NCBI GenBank assembly: GCA_036725605.1
Contig: DAIMDW010000001.1
Coordinates: 372,001-436,000, forward strand
DNA: 64,000 nt
From: CALBTQ01 sp036725605
Lineage (GTDB): Bacteria; Lernaellota; Lernaellaia; Lernaellales; Lernaellaceae
Direction: 5' to 3'
Shown: positions 40,081 to 49,559 of the stretch, piece after piece
How positions within the stretch are numbered: position 1 is the stretch's first letter
Layout: each line of letters begins with the position of its first letter
The notes under the pieces: model-generated
Seen by the model: only the letters and a program-made list of their open reading frames with translations
Databases searched by the model: none
Told to the model about the DNA's origin: nothing
Program-made: the position numbers and the translations under genes

Positions 40081-41145
40081 TTACCACGTGCGGTGGCGGG
40101 CTTCGTAAAAGGCCCGCCCCCACACGTTCCGCCCTTCATAGGTGCCGGTCACGCGGCAGCCGCCTTCCCAGAGAGCGTCGGTAACTTCCTGATCCTGCAT
40201 GTCGGGAATGATCGCCAGCGACGAATTCAACTCCGGAATATCGATCTGCCAGCCGGACGACCACACCTTGCCCGTCTTCGGGCTTTTCCAATGACCGAGC
40301 ACGCGGATGTCGAAACGCAAACCGGTTTTGTGCGTGCCGTCGGCGAACATGACGTCGCACAGCGGCGTGAGCTGTTTGCTGTTTTTCCGGAAGTCGAAGA
40401 GCATGATTTCGACGTTGTTGGTCAACTGAATCGAGTACCAGTGCCATTGATCGAAATCGCGGTCGAGCCACTCGCCCCATTGGCGGTCCATCCAGCCGCG
40501 GCCTTTGAGCGTCACCTGCTTGCCGCCGATCTTGCCGACGCCCTGCACGCTCATATTGGTCAGCGAGTAGTAATAGCTCTTGCCCGCCTCGCCCATGGCG
40601 ATGTAGCCCTCGCCGCCAACCGGCAGCGGCAGCTTGTTGGAAGACAATTTCAGATACAGGTTGGCGATTTCATGCTCGAAGGTGAATTCGTACTCGAACT
40701 TCGACGGATCCGGCTGGTACAGGTTGCACCAGTTGGCGACGATGCGCCGGTTGCCCGGATCGACATCGACGACCGTGCGGGTGAACAGCGGCAGGTGGCG
40801 CTGCTTTTCCAGAATCGACAGCGAACCGAACACCTGCCCGTTTTTCAAAATGGCGATCATGAACGAGTAGCGATGATTGCGCTCGTCCATCATGTGCGTG
40901 TTGAAGTACCACCACTCCTGCGCAACTTCCATGTGCGAGTGGGAAAAATCGAAAGCCTTGAGCGCGGGCGGAAAGGCGTTGGCCGGATCGACCGGATTGT
41001 CGGTGAAGCCCTCCGGCTCGGCGAAGGTGGCCAGATCGCCGGCTTCCGGCACGGGTCGCTCCTGCATGAAGCCATAGATGAAATAGCCGACGACCAGCAT
41101 GACGATAATCACGATGAAAGGCGACAACAGTTTCAGGGCGCGCAT
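40081..41145 (-). CDS. Membrane-anchored AttH/CrtC-like lipocalin-domain protein
   Basis: A 354-residue protein with an N-terminal transmembrane anchor (LSPFIVIIVMLVVGYFIYGF) and no lipobox. The mature part has EVAQEWWYFNTHMMDERNHR, GRGWMDRQWGEW and QWHWYSIQL, the equivalents of the EWWYY, WMDHE and DWFS blocks in the lipoproteins at 13419-15668. It is the fourth protein of this fold in the window and is not in their operon. It faces metK-MGL convergently with a 3-nt gap. Confidence 0.78.
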   Translation of the reverse strand: MRALKLLSPFIVIIVMLVVGYFIYGFMQERPVPEAGDLATFAEPEGFTDNPVDPANAFPPALKAFDFSHSHMEVAQEWWYFNTHMMDERNHRYSFMIAILKNGQVFGSLSILEKQRHLPLFTRTVVDVDPGNRRIVANWCNLYQPDPSKFEYEFTFEHEIANLYLKLSSNKLPLPVGGEGYIAMGEAGKSYYYSLTNMSVQGVGKIGGKQVTLKGRGWMDRQWGEWLDRDFDQWHWYSIQLTNNVEIMLFDFRKNSKQLTPLCDVMFADGTHKTGLRFDIRVLGHWKSPKTGKVWSSGWQIDIPELNSSLAIIPDMQDQEVTDALWEGGCRVTGTYEGRNVWGRAFYEARHRTW

Positions 41146-41226
41146 ATTCCGGAAACTCCTCCTGCACCGTTATTTGCGAAGCGCGAGTGTATCATCTCGC
41201 CGGGACGTGGGCAATTGACCAACCCG

Positions 41227-41766
41227 CTAGCGTTCGATGCCGTCGCGGGCGGGCACTTCGACTTGGTAGTAGTGTTTGACTTCCTTCATCTCCGAAACGA
41301 GATCGGCGGCGGCGACGATTTCCTCCGGGCAATAGCGCCCGGTGAAGATCAACTCGACGCCTTCCGGCTTGAGCTTCATCAGTTCGAGCATCTGTTCGGA
41401 AGTAACCAGGTGAAAGTAATGCGCGGTGTTGATTTCATCGGCGATCACTACGTCGAATTCGCCGCCGGTCAGCGCCCGGCGGATTTTCTCCAGGCCGGCC
41501 CGGGCCATATCGACATCCTCTTGGGCCGGCGGATTGACGACGTGAATGAAAGTGTCCTTGCCGTATTGTTCGATCATGATGTGACCGTCGGTTTTTTGCG
41601 CGGCGGTCAGCTCGGCGTAAAACTGGCCCTTCATGAACTGGCCGATGTATGTGCGCAGACCGCGTCCCCAGGCGCGAAAGGCCAGCCCGAGGGCGGCGGT
41701 GGTTTTTCCCTTGCCGTTGCCGGTGTACACCTGCACGTAGCCACGGCCCAAACGCGTATCGGGCAT
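41227..41766 (-). CDS. cobO: Cob(I)yrinic acid a,c-diamide adenosyltransferase
   Basis: A 179-residue CobO/BtuR enzyme that transfers the adenosyl group of ATP to cob(I)alamin or its precursors. The P-loop is GNGKGKTT (16-23). FRAWGRGLRTYIGQFMKG, FDVVIADEINTAHYF and ELIFTGRYCPEEI are family hallmarks. ATG 41766 is chosen because AGGAG lies 6 nt upstream; a TTG two codons earlier is less likely. It is a single gene with a divergent promoter. It would supply AdoCbl to methylmalonyl-CoA mutase, consistent with the epimerase gene at 52155. Confidence 0.93.
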   Translation of the reverse strand: MPDTRLGRGYVQVYTGNGKGKTTAALGLAFRAWGRGLRTYIGQFMKGQFYAELTAAQKTDGHIMIEQYGKDTFIHVVNPPAQEDVDMARAGLEKIRRALTGGEFDVVIADEINTAHYFHLVTSEQMLELMKLKPEGVELIFTGRYCPEEIVAAADLVSEMKEVKHYYQVEVPARDGIER

Positions 41767-41805
41767 GCTCAACTCCTCTGGCGGCGGGTGGATTGCATTG
41801 TCGAC

Positions 41806-41835
41806 ATCCTAATGAAAAACGCGTCCTATTGACAG
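41806..41835 (-). promoter_or_regulatory. Possible promoter of cobO
   Basis: The minus strand reads CTGTCA, 18 nt, TAGGAT. Its -35 overlaps the -35 of the plus-strand DMT-transporter promoter almost exactly, so the two promoters may compete or be coregulated. Confidence 0.4.
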
Positions 41836-41857
41836 CCTGGATTCGCCCCCCGATGAT
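41829..41857 (+). promoter_or_regulatory. Promoter of the DMT transporter gene
   Basis: A perfect TTGACA, 17 nt, GATGAT. GGAG lies about 5 nt before the ATG at 41882. Confidence 0.55.
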
Positions 41858-41881
41858 AGTGCCTCATCTTTTGGAGCATTC

Positions 41882-42778
41882 ATGAATCCTGTTCTTCTCG
41901 CGATCTTCGCCAGTTGCTTTTGGGGTCTGGGCAATGTGCTGCAAAAGCACGGCATGGTGACCTCGTTTCCGAAAATCACCGTCGGCCAGGTGCTGCACCA
42001 GATCGGACCGATCATCAAAGCGTTGTTCACCAACATCATCTGGCTGATCGGCCTGGTTTCGATGATCGGCGGCATGGTGTCCTACGCGACCGCCTTGGGC
42101 GCGGGGGACATCACCGTGGTGCAGCCGATCGTCTGCCTGACCGGCGTGTGGGCGATGATCATCGGCATGGTGTTTCTCAAGGAACGCTTCAGCGCCGTCG
42201 AATGGTTCAGCATGGTGTTGATTATCGCGGGCGTGATTTTCGTGGGGCTGGTCGGCGGCGAGAAATCGGCGAAGATCCCCAGCGACGCGGCGATCCTGGT
42301 TTTCATCGGCATCACCGTGGCGCTGGTGCTGGCGTCGTTGTCACTCAAACGCATGGGCATCCGTGCGGAGTTCACGCTGTCGATCGCCGGCGGCTTCACC
42401 TTCGGCCTGGCCAATCTGATGGGCAAGCTGCTGACCCAGCGGGCGATCCTGGAAGTCGGCGAGCCGTTCAGCCTGGGCCGGTTCGCGGTGTGGGGCAGCC
42501 TGCTGACCGACTACCCGGTGCTGGTGGTGATCGTCTGCAACTTCTTCGGCGCGGTGTTCCAGCAAACGGCTTTCGCCAACGGGCGCGCGGGCCTGGTGGC
42601 CACGATCGTGACGATCGTCTCGACGGTCATCCCGATCGTCGCGGCCTTGACCATCTTCGGCGAAACGGTCACCGCGTTTCATGCGATCGGCATTGCGCTG
42701 GTGATGATCGGCACCGGTTTGCTGGCGCTGAAAAAAGAAGAGGAAATCAGCCCGGCGCCGGAGCCGGAACAAGTTTGA
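41882..42778 (+). CDS. DMT-superfamily (EamA/NIPA-like) transporter
   Basis: A 298-residue inner-membrane protein with about nine or ten helices in two homologous halves, each starting with a pattern like FWGLGNVLQKHG and FGLANLMGKLL. GDITVVQPIVCLTGVWAMI and HAIGIALVMIGTGLLAL are typical EamA segments. The longer first cytoplasmic loop resembles eukaryotic NIPA magnesium transporters, but the substrate cannot be inferred. The C-terminus is short, acidic and Pro-rich. It converges with purA. Confidence 0.78.
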   Translation: MNPVLLAIFASCFWGLGNVLQKHGMVTSFPKITVGQVLHQIGPIIKALFTNIIWLIGLVSMIGGMVSYATALGAGDITVVQPIVCLTGVWAMIIGMVFLKERFSAVEWFSMVLIIAGVIFVGLVGGEKSAKIPSDAAILVFIGITVALVLASLSLKRMGIRAEFTLSIAGGFTFGLANLMGKLLTQRAILEVGEPFSLGRFAVWGSLLTDYPVLVVIVCNFFGAVFQQTAFANGRAGLVATIVTIVSTVIPIVAALTIFGETVTAFHAIGIALVMIGTGLLALKKEEEISPAPEPEQV

Positions 42779-42793
42779 TTTCCCCGTTTCGTT

Positions 42794-44086
42794 TTACGCG
42801 AAGGGCTTTTCGAGCACGATCGTTTCTTCGCGGCCCGGGCCGACCGAAATCAACTTGATCGGCAGGCCGACGAACTCCTCGATGAATTGCAGGTAATCGC
42901 GCGCCTCGGGCGGCAGTTCCTCGCGCGTGCGGCAATCGCACACCGATCCCGACCACCCCGGAAGTTCCTTGTAGATCGGCTTGCAGCGATCGTACTCGCC
43001 GATTCCCGCCGGGAAGCAATCGATCGCCTGGCCGTCCAATTCGTAACCCACGCCCACGCGGATCGTTTTTTGGCCGTCGAGCACGTCGAGCTTGGTGAGC
43101 AGCAAGTCGGTCATCCCGGCGATTTCCGCCGCGTATTTGATGACCATCAGATCCAGCCAGCCGCAACGACGCGGCCGGCCGGTCGTGCTGCCGTATTCAC
43201 CGCCGCGATCGCGCAACGCCTGGCCGATTTCGTCGAACAATTCGGTCGGGAACGGACCGGCGCCCACGCGGGTTGTGTAGGCTTTGACCACGCCCATGAG
43301 CCGGTCGACATATCGCGGCCCGACCCCCGCGCCGGTGCATACCGCGCCGGGAACGGTGTTGGAACTGGTGACGAACGGATAGGTGCCGTGGTCGATGTCC
43401 AACATGATGCCCTGCGCGCCCTCGAAGAGCACTTTCTTGCCGCCGCGCAATGCGTCGTTGACCAGGCGATAGGTGCAGCCGACATATTTCTTGATGCGAT
43501 CGGCGTAGGCCTGGTAGGTGTCGACCACCTCGTTCAGATCAAGCGCCGGCGCGCCGTAATACTGGGTGAGCAGAAAATTGGCCAGCGGCAACTGCTCGGC
43601 GAAATATTCGCGCAGGTCGCGCCCGCCGGTGAAATCGCCCACGCGCAGGCCGCCGCGGCCGATCTTGTCGCGGTACACCGGTCCGATGCCCCGGCCGGTG
43701 GTGCCGATCTTGCCCTCGCCCTTTTGCGCTTCGGCCGCCTTGTCCAAGGCGATGTGCTGCGGACAGGTGACGTGCGCGCGGTCGCTGATGACCAGTTGCG
43801 CGTCGTCGGCCAGCAGGTCTTTGGCTTTGAGGCGGTCGATTTCATCCAACAGCACGGCGGGATCGAGCACCACGCCGTTGCCGATCAGGCAGCGGACGCC
43901 GGGATGCAAAATGCCCGAGGGGATGTGGTGGAGGATCGTTTTCTGCCCGGCGACCACCACCGTATGACCGGCGTTGTTGCCGCCCTGATAACGAACGATC
44001 ATGTCCGCCTTTTCGGCGTACAGATCGATCACCATGCCTTTGCCTTCATCGCCCCACTGCGTCCCGAAAATCACAACCGACGGCAT
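42794..44086 (-). CDS. purA: Adenylosuccinate synthetase
   Basis: A 430-residue GTP-dependent ligase of IMP and aspartate, the first committed step to AMP. The P-loop-like FGTQWGDEGKG is at 7-17, followed by the IMP site QGGNNAGHT, TGRGIGPVYRDK and FEGAQGIMLDIDHGTYPFV. The gene follows serA by 27 nt and is probably cotranscribed with it. CGGAGGAACG precedes the ATG. Confidence 0.97.
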   Translation of the reverse strand: MPSVVIFGTQWGDEGKGMVIDLYAEKADMIVRYQGGNNAGHTVVVAGQKTILHHIPSGILHPGVRCLIGNGVVLDPAVLLDEIDRLKAKDLLADDAQLVISDRAHVTCPQHIALDKAAEAQKGEGKIGTTGRGIGPVYRDKIGRGGLRVGDFTGGRDLREYFAEQLPLANFLLTQYYGAPALDLNEVVDTYQAYADRIKKYVGCTYRLVNDALRGGKKVLFEGAQGIMLDIDHGTYPFVTSSNTVPGAVCTGAGVGPRYVDRLMGVVKAYTTRVGAGPFPTELFDEIGQALRDRGGEYGSTTGRPRRCGWLDLMVIKYAAEIAGMTDLLLTKLDVLDGQKTIRVGVGYELDGQAIDCFPAGIGEYDRCKPIYKELPGWSGSVCDCRTREELPPEARDYLQFIEEFVGLPIKLISVGPGREETIVLEKPFA

Positions 44087-44113
44087 CGTTCCTCCGCGAG
44101 CATGTTAGGCGAA

Positions 44114-45700
44114 TTAGCTAACACGAACCAGGCGCGCCGACAAGACTTGCGGCAATTTTTTCAATTCCTCGATAATCCCGCCGTCGATATCGCCGTCGAC
44201 GGTGACGACCATCAACGCATGGTCTTGGCCCTTGATCCGGCCCAGGCGCAACTGGCCGATGTTGATCGCGGCGCGGCCCAGCAGGGTGCCGACTTCGCCG
44301 ACGACGCCGGGCACGTCTTTGTTGACGATCAGGAGCATCGTGCCTTCCGGCTCGAGGTTGATGCTGTAGCCGTTGAGCTGCACGATGCGCTCCTCGCCGG
44401 GCGCGGGAATGGACGCCTGAATCATCTGCTCGCCGCCCTTGCCGGTCACCTTCACGCCCAGAACATTGGCGTAATCGTCCAGGTGGGGACGCTTGGCTTC
44501 GAGGACCTCGATGCCGCTTTCCTGCGCCAGGTACGGCGCGTTGATTTCATTGATTTCCTCGTCGCCGCGCTGCTGCTTGAAGTAGTTGGTCAGAATGGCC
44601 ACGCGGATCGGCGACGCCGGGAAGTTGGCGAAATCGCCGCCGAGGAAGATCTTCATCGACTTGGGCGCTTCGTCGACCAACTGCCCGAGCATCGTCCCCA
44701 CGCGTTGGGCAAGGCTGATCACCGGGGCCATGCGCTTGAGGGTCTCGGGCTCGACGTAGGGCGCGTTGACCGCGTTTTTAACGATGCCGTGCTGGAGGAA
44801 ATCGATCATCTGCTCGGCGATCATGATCGCCACGTTGTCCTGCGCTTCGCCGGTGGACGCGCCCAGGTGCGGCGTGACGACCACGTTTTCTTGCGCGAAC
44901 AGCGGCGAATCGGTGCACGGTTCCTGCGGATAGACATCGACCGCGACGCCGGCGATCCGGCCGGATTGGAGCCCGTCGACCAGCGCCTGCTCGTTGGCGA
45001 TGCCGCCGCGCGCGCAGTTGATGATGCGCACGCCATTTTTCATTTTGGCGATGGCGTCCGCGTCGATCAGGTTCATCGTCTTGTCGTTGCGCGGCACGTG
45101 AATGGTGATGTAATCAGCCTCGGCCAGAATCTGCTCGAAGGACGCGGGGATCGCGCCGGCCTCGGCGATTTTGTCCTCGACCATGAACGGATCGTACACC
45201 AGCACACGCATCTTCAAACCAAGCGCGCGGTCGGCGACGATACGTCCGACGTTGCCGAAGCCCAGCACGCCCAACGTTTTGCGGTAGACCTCGACGCCCA
45301 CGTTTTTCGATTTTTCCCAGCGTCCGTCCTTGAGCGCGCTGTCGGCCTGGGGAATGCGGCGCGACAAAGCCATGATCATGGCGATGGTGTGTTCCGCGGT
45401 GGCCACGGTATTGCCGCCGGGGGTGTTCATCACGACAATGCCTCGTTTGCCGGCGACCGGCAGATCGACATTGTCCACGCCTACGCCGGCGCGACCGACC
45501 GCCTTGAGTTTCGCGGCGGCTTCCATCACATCGGCGGTGACGTTGGTGGCCGATCGAATGATCAGACCATCCGCATCGGCAATGGCTTTTTTCAATTCAT
45601 CCGGCTTGAGTCCCGGCGAGTAATCCACTTCCAGGCCCTTGGCCTGTCGCAGGATTTCCAACCCTTTTTCCGAGAACTTGTCCGAAATTAAAACACGCAT
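44114..45700 (-). CDS. serA: D-3-phosphoglycerate dehydrogenase
   Basis: A 528-residue long-form SerA, the first step of serine synthesis. The substrate and Rossmann NAD domains contain GRAGVGVDNVDL, GVLGFGNVGRIVADRALGL and HVPRNDKTMNLI. The catalytic HLGAST segment, an intervening domain and a C-terminal ACT domain (VVTVDGDIDGGIIEEL) follow. The ACT domain gives serine feedback control in the family. GGGGGAGACG precedes the ATG. It is the first gene of serA-purA and has a strong promoter upstream. Confidence 0.96.
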   Translation of the reverse strand: MRVLISDKFSEKGLEILRQAKGLEVDYSPGLKPDELKKAIADADGLIIRSATNVTADVMEAAAKLKAVGRAGVGVDNVDLPVAGKRGIVVMNTPGGNTVATAEHTIAMIMALSRRIPQADSALKDGRWEKSKNVGVEVYRKTLGVLGFGNVGRIVADRALGLKMRVLVYDPFMVEDKIAEAGAIPASFEQILAEADYITIHVPRNDKTMNLIDADAIAKMKNGVRIINCARGGIANEQALVDGLQSGRIAGVAVDVYPQEPCTDSPLFAQENVVVTPHLGASTGEAQDNVAIMIAEQMIDFLQHGIVKNAVNAPYVEPETLKRMAPVISLAQRVGTMLGQLVDEAPKSMKIFLGGDFANFPASPIRVAILTNYFKQQRGDEEINEINAPYLAQESGIEVLEAKRPHLDDYANVLGVKVTGKGGEQMIQASIPAPGEERIVQLNGYSINLEPEGTMLLIVNKDVPGVVGEVGTLLGRAAINIGQLRLGRIKGQDHALMVVTVDGDIDGGIIEELKKLPQVLSARLVRVS

Positions 45701-45774
45701 CGTCTCCCCCGTATAAATATTCAGGTAAACCGTTTATTTGGAAGCTGTGCCGCCTAGTTGGAAAAACGCTACAT

Positions 45775-45803
45775 AATGTACTTGGTCAAGAAAAATGTGT
45801 CAA
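45775..45803 (-). promoter_or_regulatory. Promoter of serA-purA
   Basis: The minus strand reads a perfect TTGACA, 17 nt, TACATT, giving a leader of about 70 nt. It occupies most of the 137-bp gap between serA and the histidine kinase. Confidence 0.7.
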
Positions 45804-45837
45804 GTCTTGTATGCGGCGCGTCATAAAGATATCCAAC

Positions 45838-47787
45838 TCAGGCTTTGGGCAGGTGAATAACTATGCGGGCGCCCTCTTCCATGTGGTCGGGCACGCGATC
45901 CTCGATGGTGATGGATCCGTGCAGAACGTCGATCAGGGCTTTGACGATGCTCATGCCCAGACCGAGTCCTTCTTTTTTGGAAAAACGGGCGTAGCGCTGG
46001 TACAGCTTTTCGCGCGCTTCCGGGCTGATTCCATCGCCGTTGTCTTCGATGGAAATCATCCAGTTTTTCTCTTGCGGATCTTCGGCAACGGTAACTTTCA
46101 CCCATTTTTTGTCTTTGGAGTTGTGGCGGACGGCATTGGAAAACAAGTTGACGAACAGTTGTTTGACCAGTGGATTGGCCAGGATGAACTGGTTGTCGGC
46201 CACGTCGATTTCGATGGAAAACGCCTCGTCGCGGAACATATCTTCGACAATTTCCCGCGCTTCATCGATAACGGTCCACAGTTCGACCGGGAGGAAGGAT
46301 TCGGGATTCAAACTGCGGATCGCCATGAGTTCGCGCACCTGGTCGATCAAGCCGGCAACGCGCCGGGCGGTGCGCTGTGCGGTCAGGGCATAGCGTTGCT
46401 GATCCTCGTTCAAGGCGCCGATGGCTTCCTCGGAAAGCAGATCGACGCTGCCCATGATGGTATGCATCATGTTGTTGACGTCATGAGTCAGCACGTCGTT
46501 GAAGAAGGTGGCGGTTTCCTTTTCGCGACGCAATTCGTTTTGCATGGCGATGCGCTCGGACATGTCGCGCACGAACGAGAGACTGGCTTTTCGGCCTTCG
46601 TAATCGATGGCGATGGCGTTGAATTCCACGATGACGCTGTGTCCGTCACGCGCCTTCAACCGCCCCTGGTAGATGGCTTTGGATACGTCGCCGGAAATGC
46701 GATTCTGATAATGCCGGGTCAATTCCAGGATGTCATCGTCGGCCATGGAATGCTCGATGGGCATGCCGATCAAGTCAGAGACCGGATAACCGAGCATGTC
46801 GGCCAGCTTTTTGTTGACGAATTTGAAGACGCCGTCCTGACTGATCATGATGCCGTCGTTGGCCTGTTCGACCAACGCGCTGTACTTGGCCTGGTTGCTG
46901 CGCAGTTCGTCGAGCAACCGCCCATTTTCGATCGCCTGGCTGAACTGCACGATCATCGCCTGCATCAGCGCCTGGTCTTCCGGATGCAACGCCAACAACG
47001 GCACAAACAGCAGAAAACCGTACACGCGCCCACGGTTGCGGATCGAAATCGCCTGCGTATCTTCAAAGCGATACTTTTTAAGATAATCCAGAACGATCGT
47101 ATCGACCGCTTTCAATTCGGCCAGCGGCACCGGATGATCCTGCGCGATGATCTGCTTGATCCATTCCTGATCGAAGGGAATCAGGCGGAACTTTTCGACG
47201 ATCTGCCGCGGCAAGCCGCGATGCGAATACAGCACCGCTTTCTGGCGATTGCGCCCGACCAGATAAATCGCCACCGCGCGCAGGTCGAGCGTTTGCATCA
47301 AGATAATCAAAAATTTTTCGACCAGCCCCTGCAAACGGCCGCCCTCGGCGACCAGGGATGATACCCGGCTGAGCGTGGCCAACTGCCAATTGCGCTGCGT
47401 CAGGGCGCGTTCGGCGCGCACCTCGTTGTCCACATCGCGCAGGGTGCCGATCAGCGCCGGTTTGGCGTCGCCTTTGAGTTCGCTGCTGGAGATGGTCAGA
47501 CTGCCGATGAACGGCTTGCCGTCCTTGCGCAGAATTTTGACGCGTTCGGTGAAAATGCGTTTGTCGCGCAGGGCGTCGCGGATATCCTCGATGAACTGCT
47601 GAAACCGCGATTGTTCTTCGAAGAAAATCTGCATGCTTTTGCCGATCAGCTCGCCGGTGTGGTAGCCCAGGATGCGGGTGACGGATTTGTTGACGAACTG
47701 GACGCGGAAATCGTCGTCCAACGAAAAGATGATTTCATTGACCGAATCCAGCAGGGTCGTCAAAAAGGCCATGTCCCGACTGAGCAT
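45838..47787 (-). CDS. PAS-GAF-PAS sensor histidine kinase (soluble)
   Basis: A 649-residue protein without transmembrane segments. A PAS domain spans about 10-125 (FVNKSVTRILGYHTGELIGK), a GAF-like region about 140-290 and a second PAS about 300-415 (FKFVNKKLADMLGYPVSDLIG). A short coiled linker leads to the phosphoacceptor LTHDVNNMM (His435). The HATPase_c domain has LFSNAVRHN (N box), EDNGDGIS (G1) and KKEGLGLGMSIV (G2). No response regulator is next to it, so it is an orphan kinase. It may be cotranscribed with the upstream hydrolase gene, 85 nt away. Confidence 0.92.
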   Translation of the reverse strand: MLSRDMAFLTTLLDSVNEIIFSLDDDFRVQFVNKSVTRILGYHTGELIGKSMQIFFEEQSRFQQFIEDIRDALRDKRIFTERVKILRKDGKPFIGSLTISSSELKGDAKPALIGTLRDVDNEVRAERALTQRNWQLATLSRVSSLVAEGGRLQGLVEKFLIILMQTLDLRAVAIYLVGRNRQKAVLYSHRGLPRQIVEKFRLIPFDQEWIKQIIAQDHPVPLAELKAVDTIVLDYLKKYRFEDTQAISIRNRGRVYGFLLFVPLLALHPEDQALMQAMIVQFSQAIENGRLLDELRSNQAKYSALVEQANDGIMISQDGVFKFVNKKLADMLGYPVSDLIGMPIEHSMADDDILELTRHYQNRISGDVSKAIYQGRLKARDGHSVIVEFNAIAIDYEGRKASLSFVRDMSERIAMQNELRREKETATFFNDVLTHDVNNMMHTIMGSVDLLSEEAIGALNEDQQRYALTAQRTARRVAGLIDQVRELMAIRSLNPESFLPVELWTVIDEAREIVEDMFRDEAFSIEIDVADNQFILANPLVKQLFVNLFSNAVRHNSKDKKWVKVTVAEDPQEKNWMISIEDNGDGISPEAREKLYQRYARFSKKEGLGLGMSIVKALIDVLHGSITIEDRVPDHMEEGARIVIHLPKA

Positions 47788-47872
47788 GCATTACTCCCGT
47801 GGCGCCGACGAAGGCATCAATATTACCATCGACGTTTTCGGCGGGATTCTTGAGCGGTAATGCCTCGTCCGG

Positions 47873-49516
47873 TTACAGGTTGGCGCGCAACCAGGTCGTC
47901 AGGTACTGAATGAATTCGGGCGCCACCTCCAACGACGGATCGCTGTATTCGGCCACCGTGCCGCGCGACGGTTTGAAAAAGTGATTGAGCCGCGGGAAGT
48001 TTTTGAACGTGTAGTTCGCCTGCCCGCCCAGCGCCTTGCGGAATCCTTCGGCATGCTGCGCAAACACCTGCAAATCCTTGCCCGGTTGCACGTGCAGAAT
48101 TTTCGCGGTGCTTTTTTTCAGGTCTTCGACCGGCTGCATGTCGAACCATTCGCGGTAAACGTCCAGATACACCGAACGGCCGCCCATCACGGTGAATTCG
48201 AGGTCCGGCTGCGTTTTGGCGCGACTCATCAAAACCGCAATGGGATTGCGGTGCCAGGCTTCCGGATCGGTATTGCCGTCCAGTTCGAGACGATGTTTGA
48301 TTTGCTCCTCAGCCAGTTGCGCCAGCGGAACGTCACAAGGAGCCAGCAACGCCAGGGCTTTTAAGTCCGGCCGCTTGGCGGCCACCATGATCGCCACATT
48401 CGCCCCCTCGCCGTGACCGACGATCGCCAGGCGCGCCGGATCGACATCGGCACGCTGCTTGAGAAATTCCAGGGCCGCCACCGCGTCCAGCGCCTGCACC
48501 GACAGGCTGGCGCGGGCGATGTCGCCCTGGCTTTCGCCCACGCCTCGATCGTCGAGCCGCAGCACGAGGAAGCCGGCTTTGCTGACCGCGTCCATCATCT
48601 TTTGCGTGCCGATGTTGACGTTGGCGATCGGCGAATTGCCGTCGCGATCCTGCGGGCCGGCCGTGGAAAGGAACAGAATCGCCGGCAACCGCCCTTCCAG
48701 ACTTTTGGGCTTGGTGACCACGCCGGCCAGACTCGCGCCGCCGCTGTCGAAGGTCACCGCTTCGGTAATCAGATCGCCGCCGATCACCTTAACCGGATTG
48801 ACCTCGCTGGCGCGTTCGCCGTCGTATTTGGTGCGCTCGATGATCAGGTTGAGCATCGGCACTTCGATTTTCAGGATCTGGCCCTGCTTGTCGGCCCAGA
48901 TGATCAACCCCATATCGCTACGGTCGACGAAATAGCGGTGCGCCATGAAGTAGCCGTTTTCCAGGGCCACCGCTTCCCAGCCGAGGTGCCGGATTTTCAC
49001 GTCCTCGACCAGACGCAATTCCGAGGGGATTACGGCCATGAACGACTGCTCGCCGCCGGTACGATGCGAATAGCGATGAATCAGCAGGTGATAATGGTGC
49101 CAGATGCCGATATCGAGAATGAGCGTGGCCGGGGTGACGCGCAACCGCTTGTCCTTTTTGGTCACCCCCTCACGCACCTCGATGAGCATTTCATCGCTTT
49201 CGTAGGTGAGGCCCAATTCGCGAGGCAGATTGTTCAGGAGAATTTCCCGCTGGTAATTGTGCGCCGGGCCGGACAAACCGCGCATCTGCAGCCGCGAGTA
49301 GTCCTTGTATTCCTCGTCTTCGCCTTGCTTGAGCGTGCCTTGCGATTCGGTGACCACGCGCCCGTCGTCCTCGAAGGTAATCGAGAATTTTTCGGCGCCG
49401 ATCACTTTGTCGTTTTCCTTGATTTGAAACGTGCCGCTGATCTCGTCGGCCGCCAGGGCCGCCGTGGCGAACAACAGCGCGATGATCGTCATCATGATCG
49501 TTATGGTCGTACGCAT
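47873..49516 (-). CDS. Exported alpha/beta-hydrolase-fold protein lacking the serine nucleophile
   Basis: A 547-residue protein. A signal peptide ends near ALAA. An N-terminal beta-rich domain of about 230 residues precedes an alpha/beta-hydrolase domain (from about 245) of the dienelactone-hydrolase/S33-like type. LPAILFLSTAGPQDRDGNSP and LRLDDRGVGESQG are typical. The nucleophile elbow reads GHGEGAN where the family has GHSEGG: the residue at 369 is Gly (codon GGC, 48410-48412). The late His segment LNHFF is kept. Ordinary Ser esterase or peptidase activity is therefore unlikely unless this base is wrong. ATG 49516 is chosen because AGGAGG lies just upstream. Confidence 0.82.
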   Translation of the reverse strand: MRTTITIMMTIIALLFATAALAADEISGTFQIKENDKVIGAEKFSITFEDDGRVVTESQGTLKQGEDEEYKDYSRLQMRGLSGPAHNYQREILLNNLPRELGLTYESDEMLIEVREGVTKKDKRLRVTPATLILDIGIWHHYHLLIHRYSHRTGGEQSFMAVIPSELRLVEDVKIRHLGWEAVALENGYFMAHRYFVDRSDMGLIIWADKQGQILKIEVPMLNLIIERTKYDGERASEVNPVKVIGGDLITEAVTFDSGGASLAGVVTKPKSLEGRLPAILFLSTAGPQDRDGNSPIANVNIGTQKMMDAVSKAGFLVLRLDDRGVGESQGDIARASLSVQALDAVAALEFLKQRADVDPARLAIVGHGEGANVAIMVAAKRPDLKALALLAPCDVPLAQLAEEQIKHRLELDGNTDPEAWHRNPIAVLMSRAKTQPDLEFTVMGGRSVYLDVYREWFDMQPVEDLKKSTAKILHVQPGKDLQVFAQHAEGFRKALGGQANYTFKNFPRLNHFFKPSRGTVAEYSDPSLEVAPEFIQYLTTWLRANL

Positions 49517-49559
49517 CGTTCCTCCTGACACTCGCTCACGAGTGCGTCCTTGTAACAGA

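Noticed and set aside
42887..45691. Plus-strand open frame of 934 codons across purA and serA
   Set aside because: It is antisense to two intact housekeeping genes and crosses the gap between them; no domain is visible.
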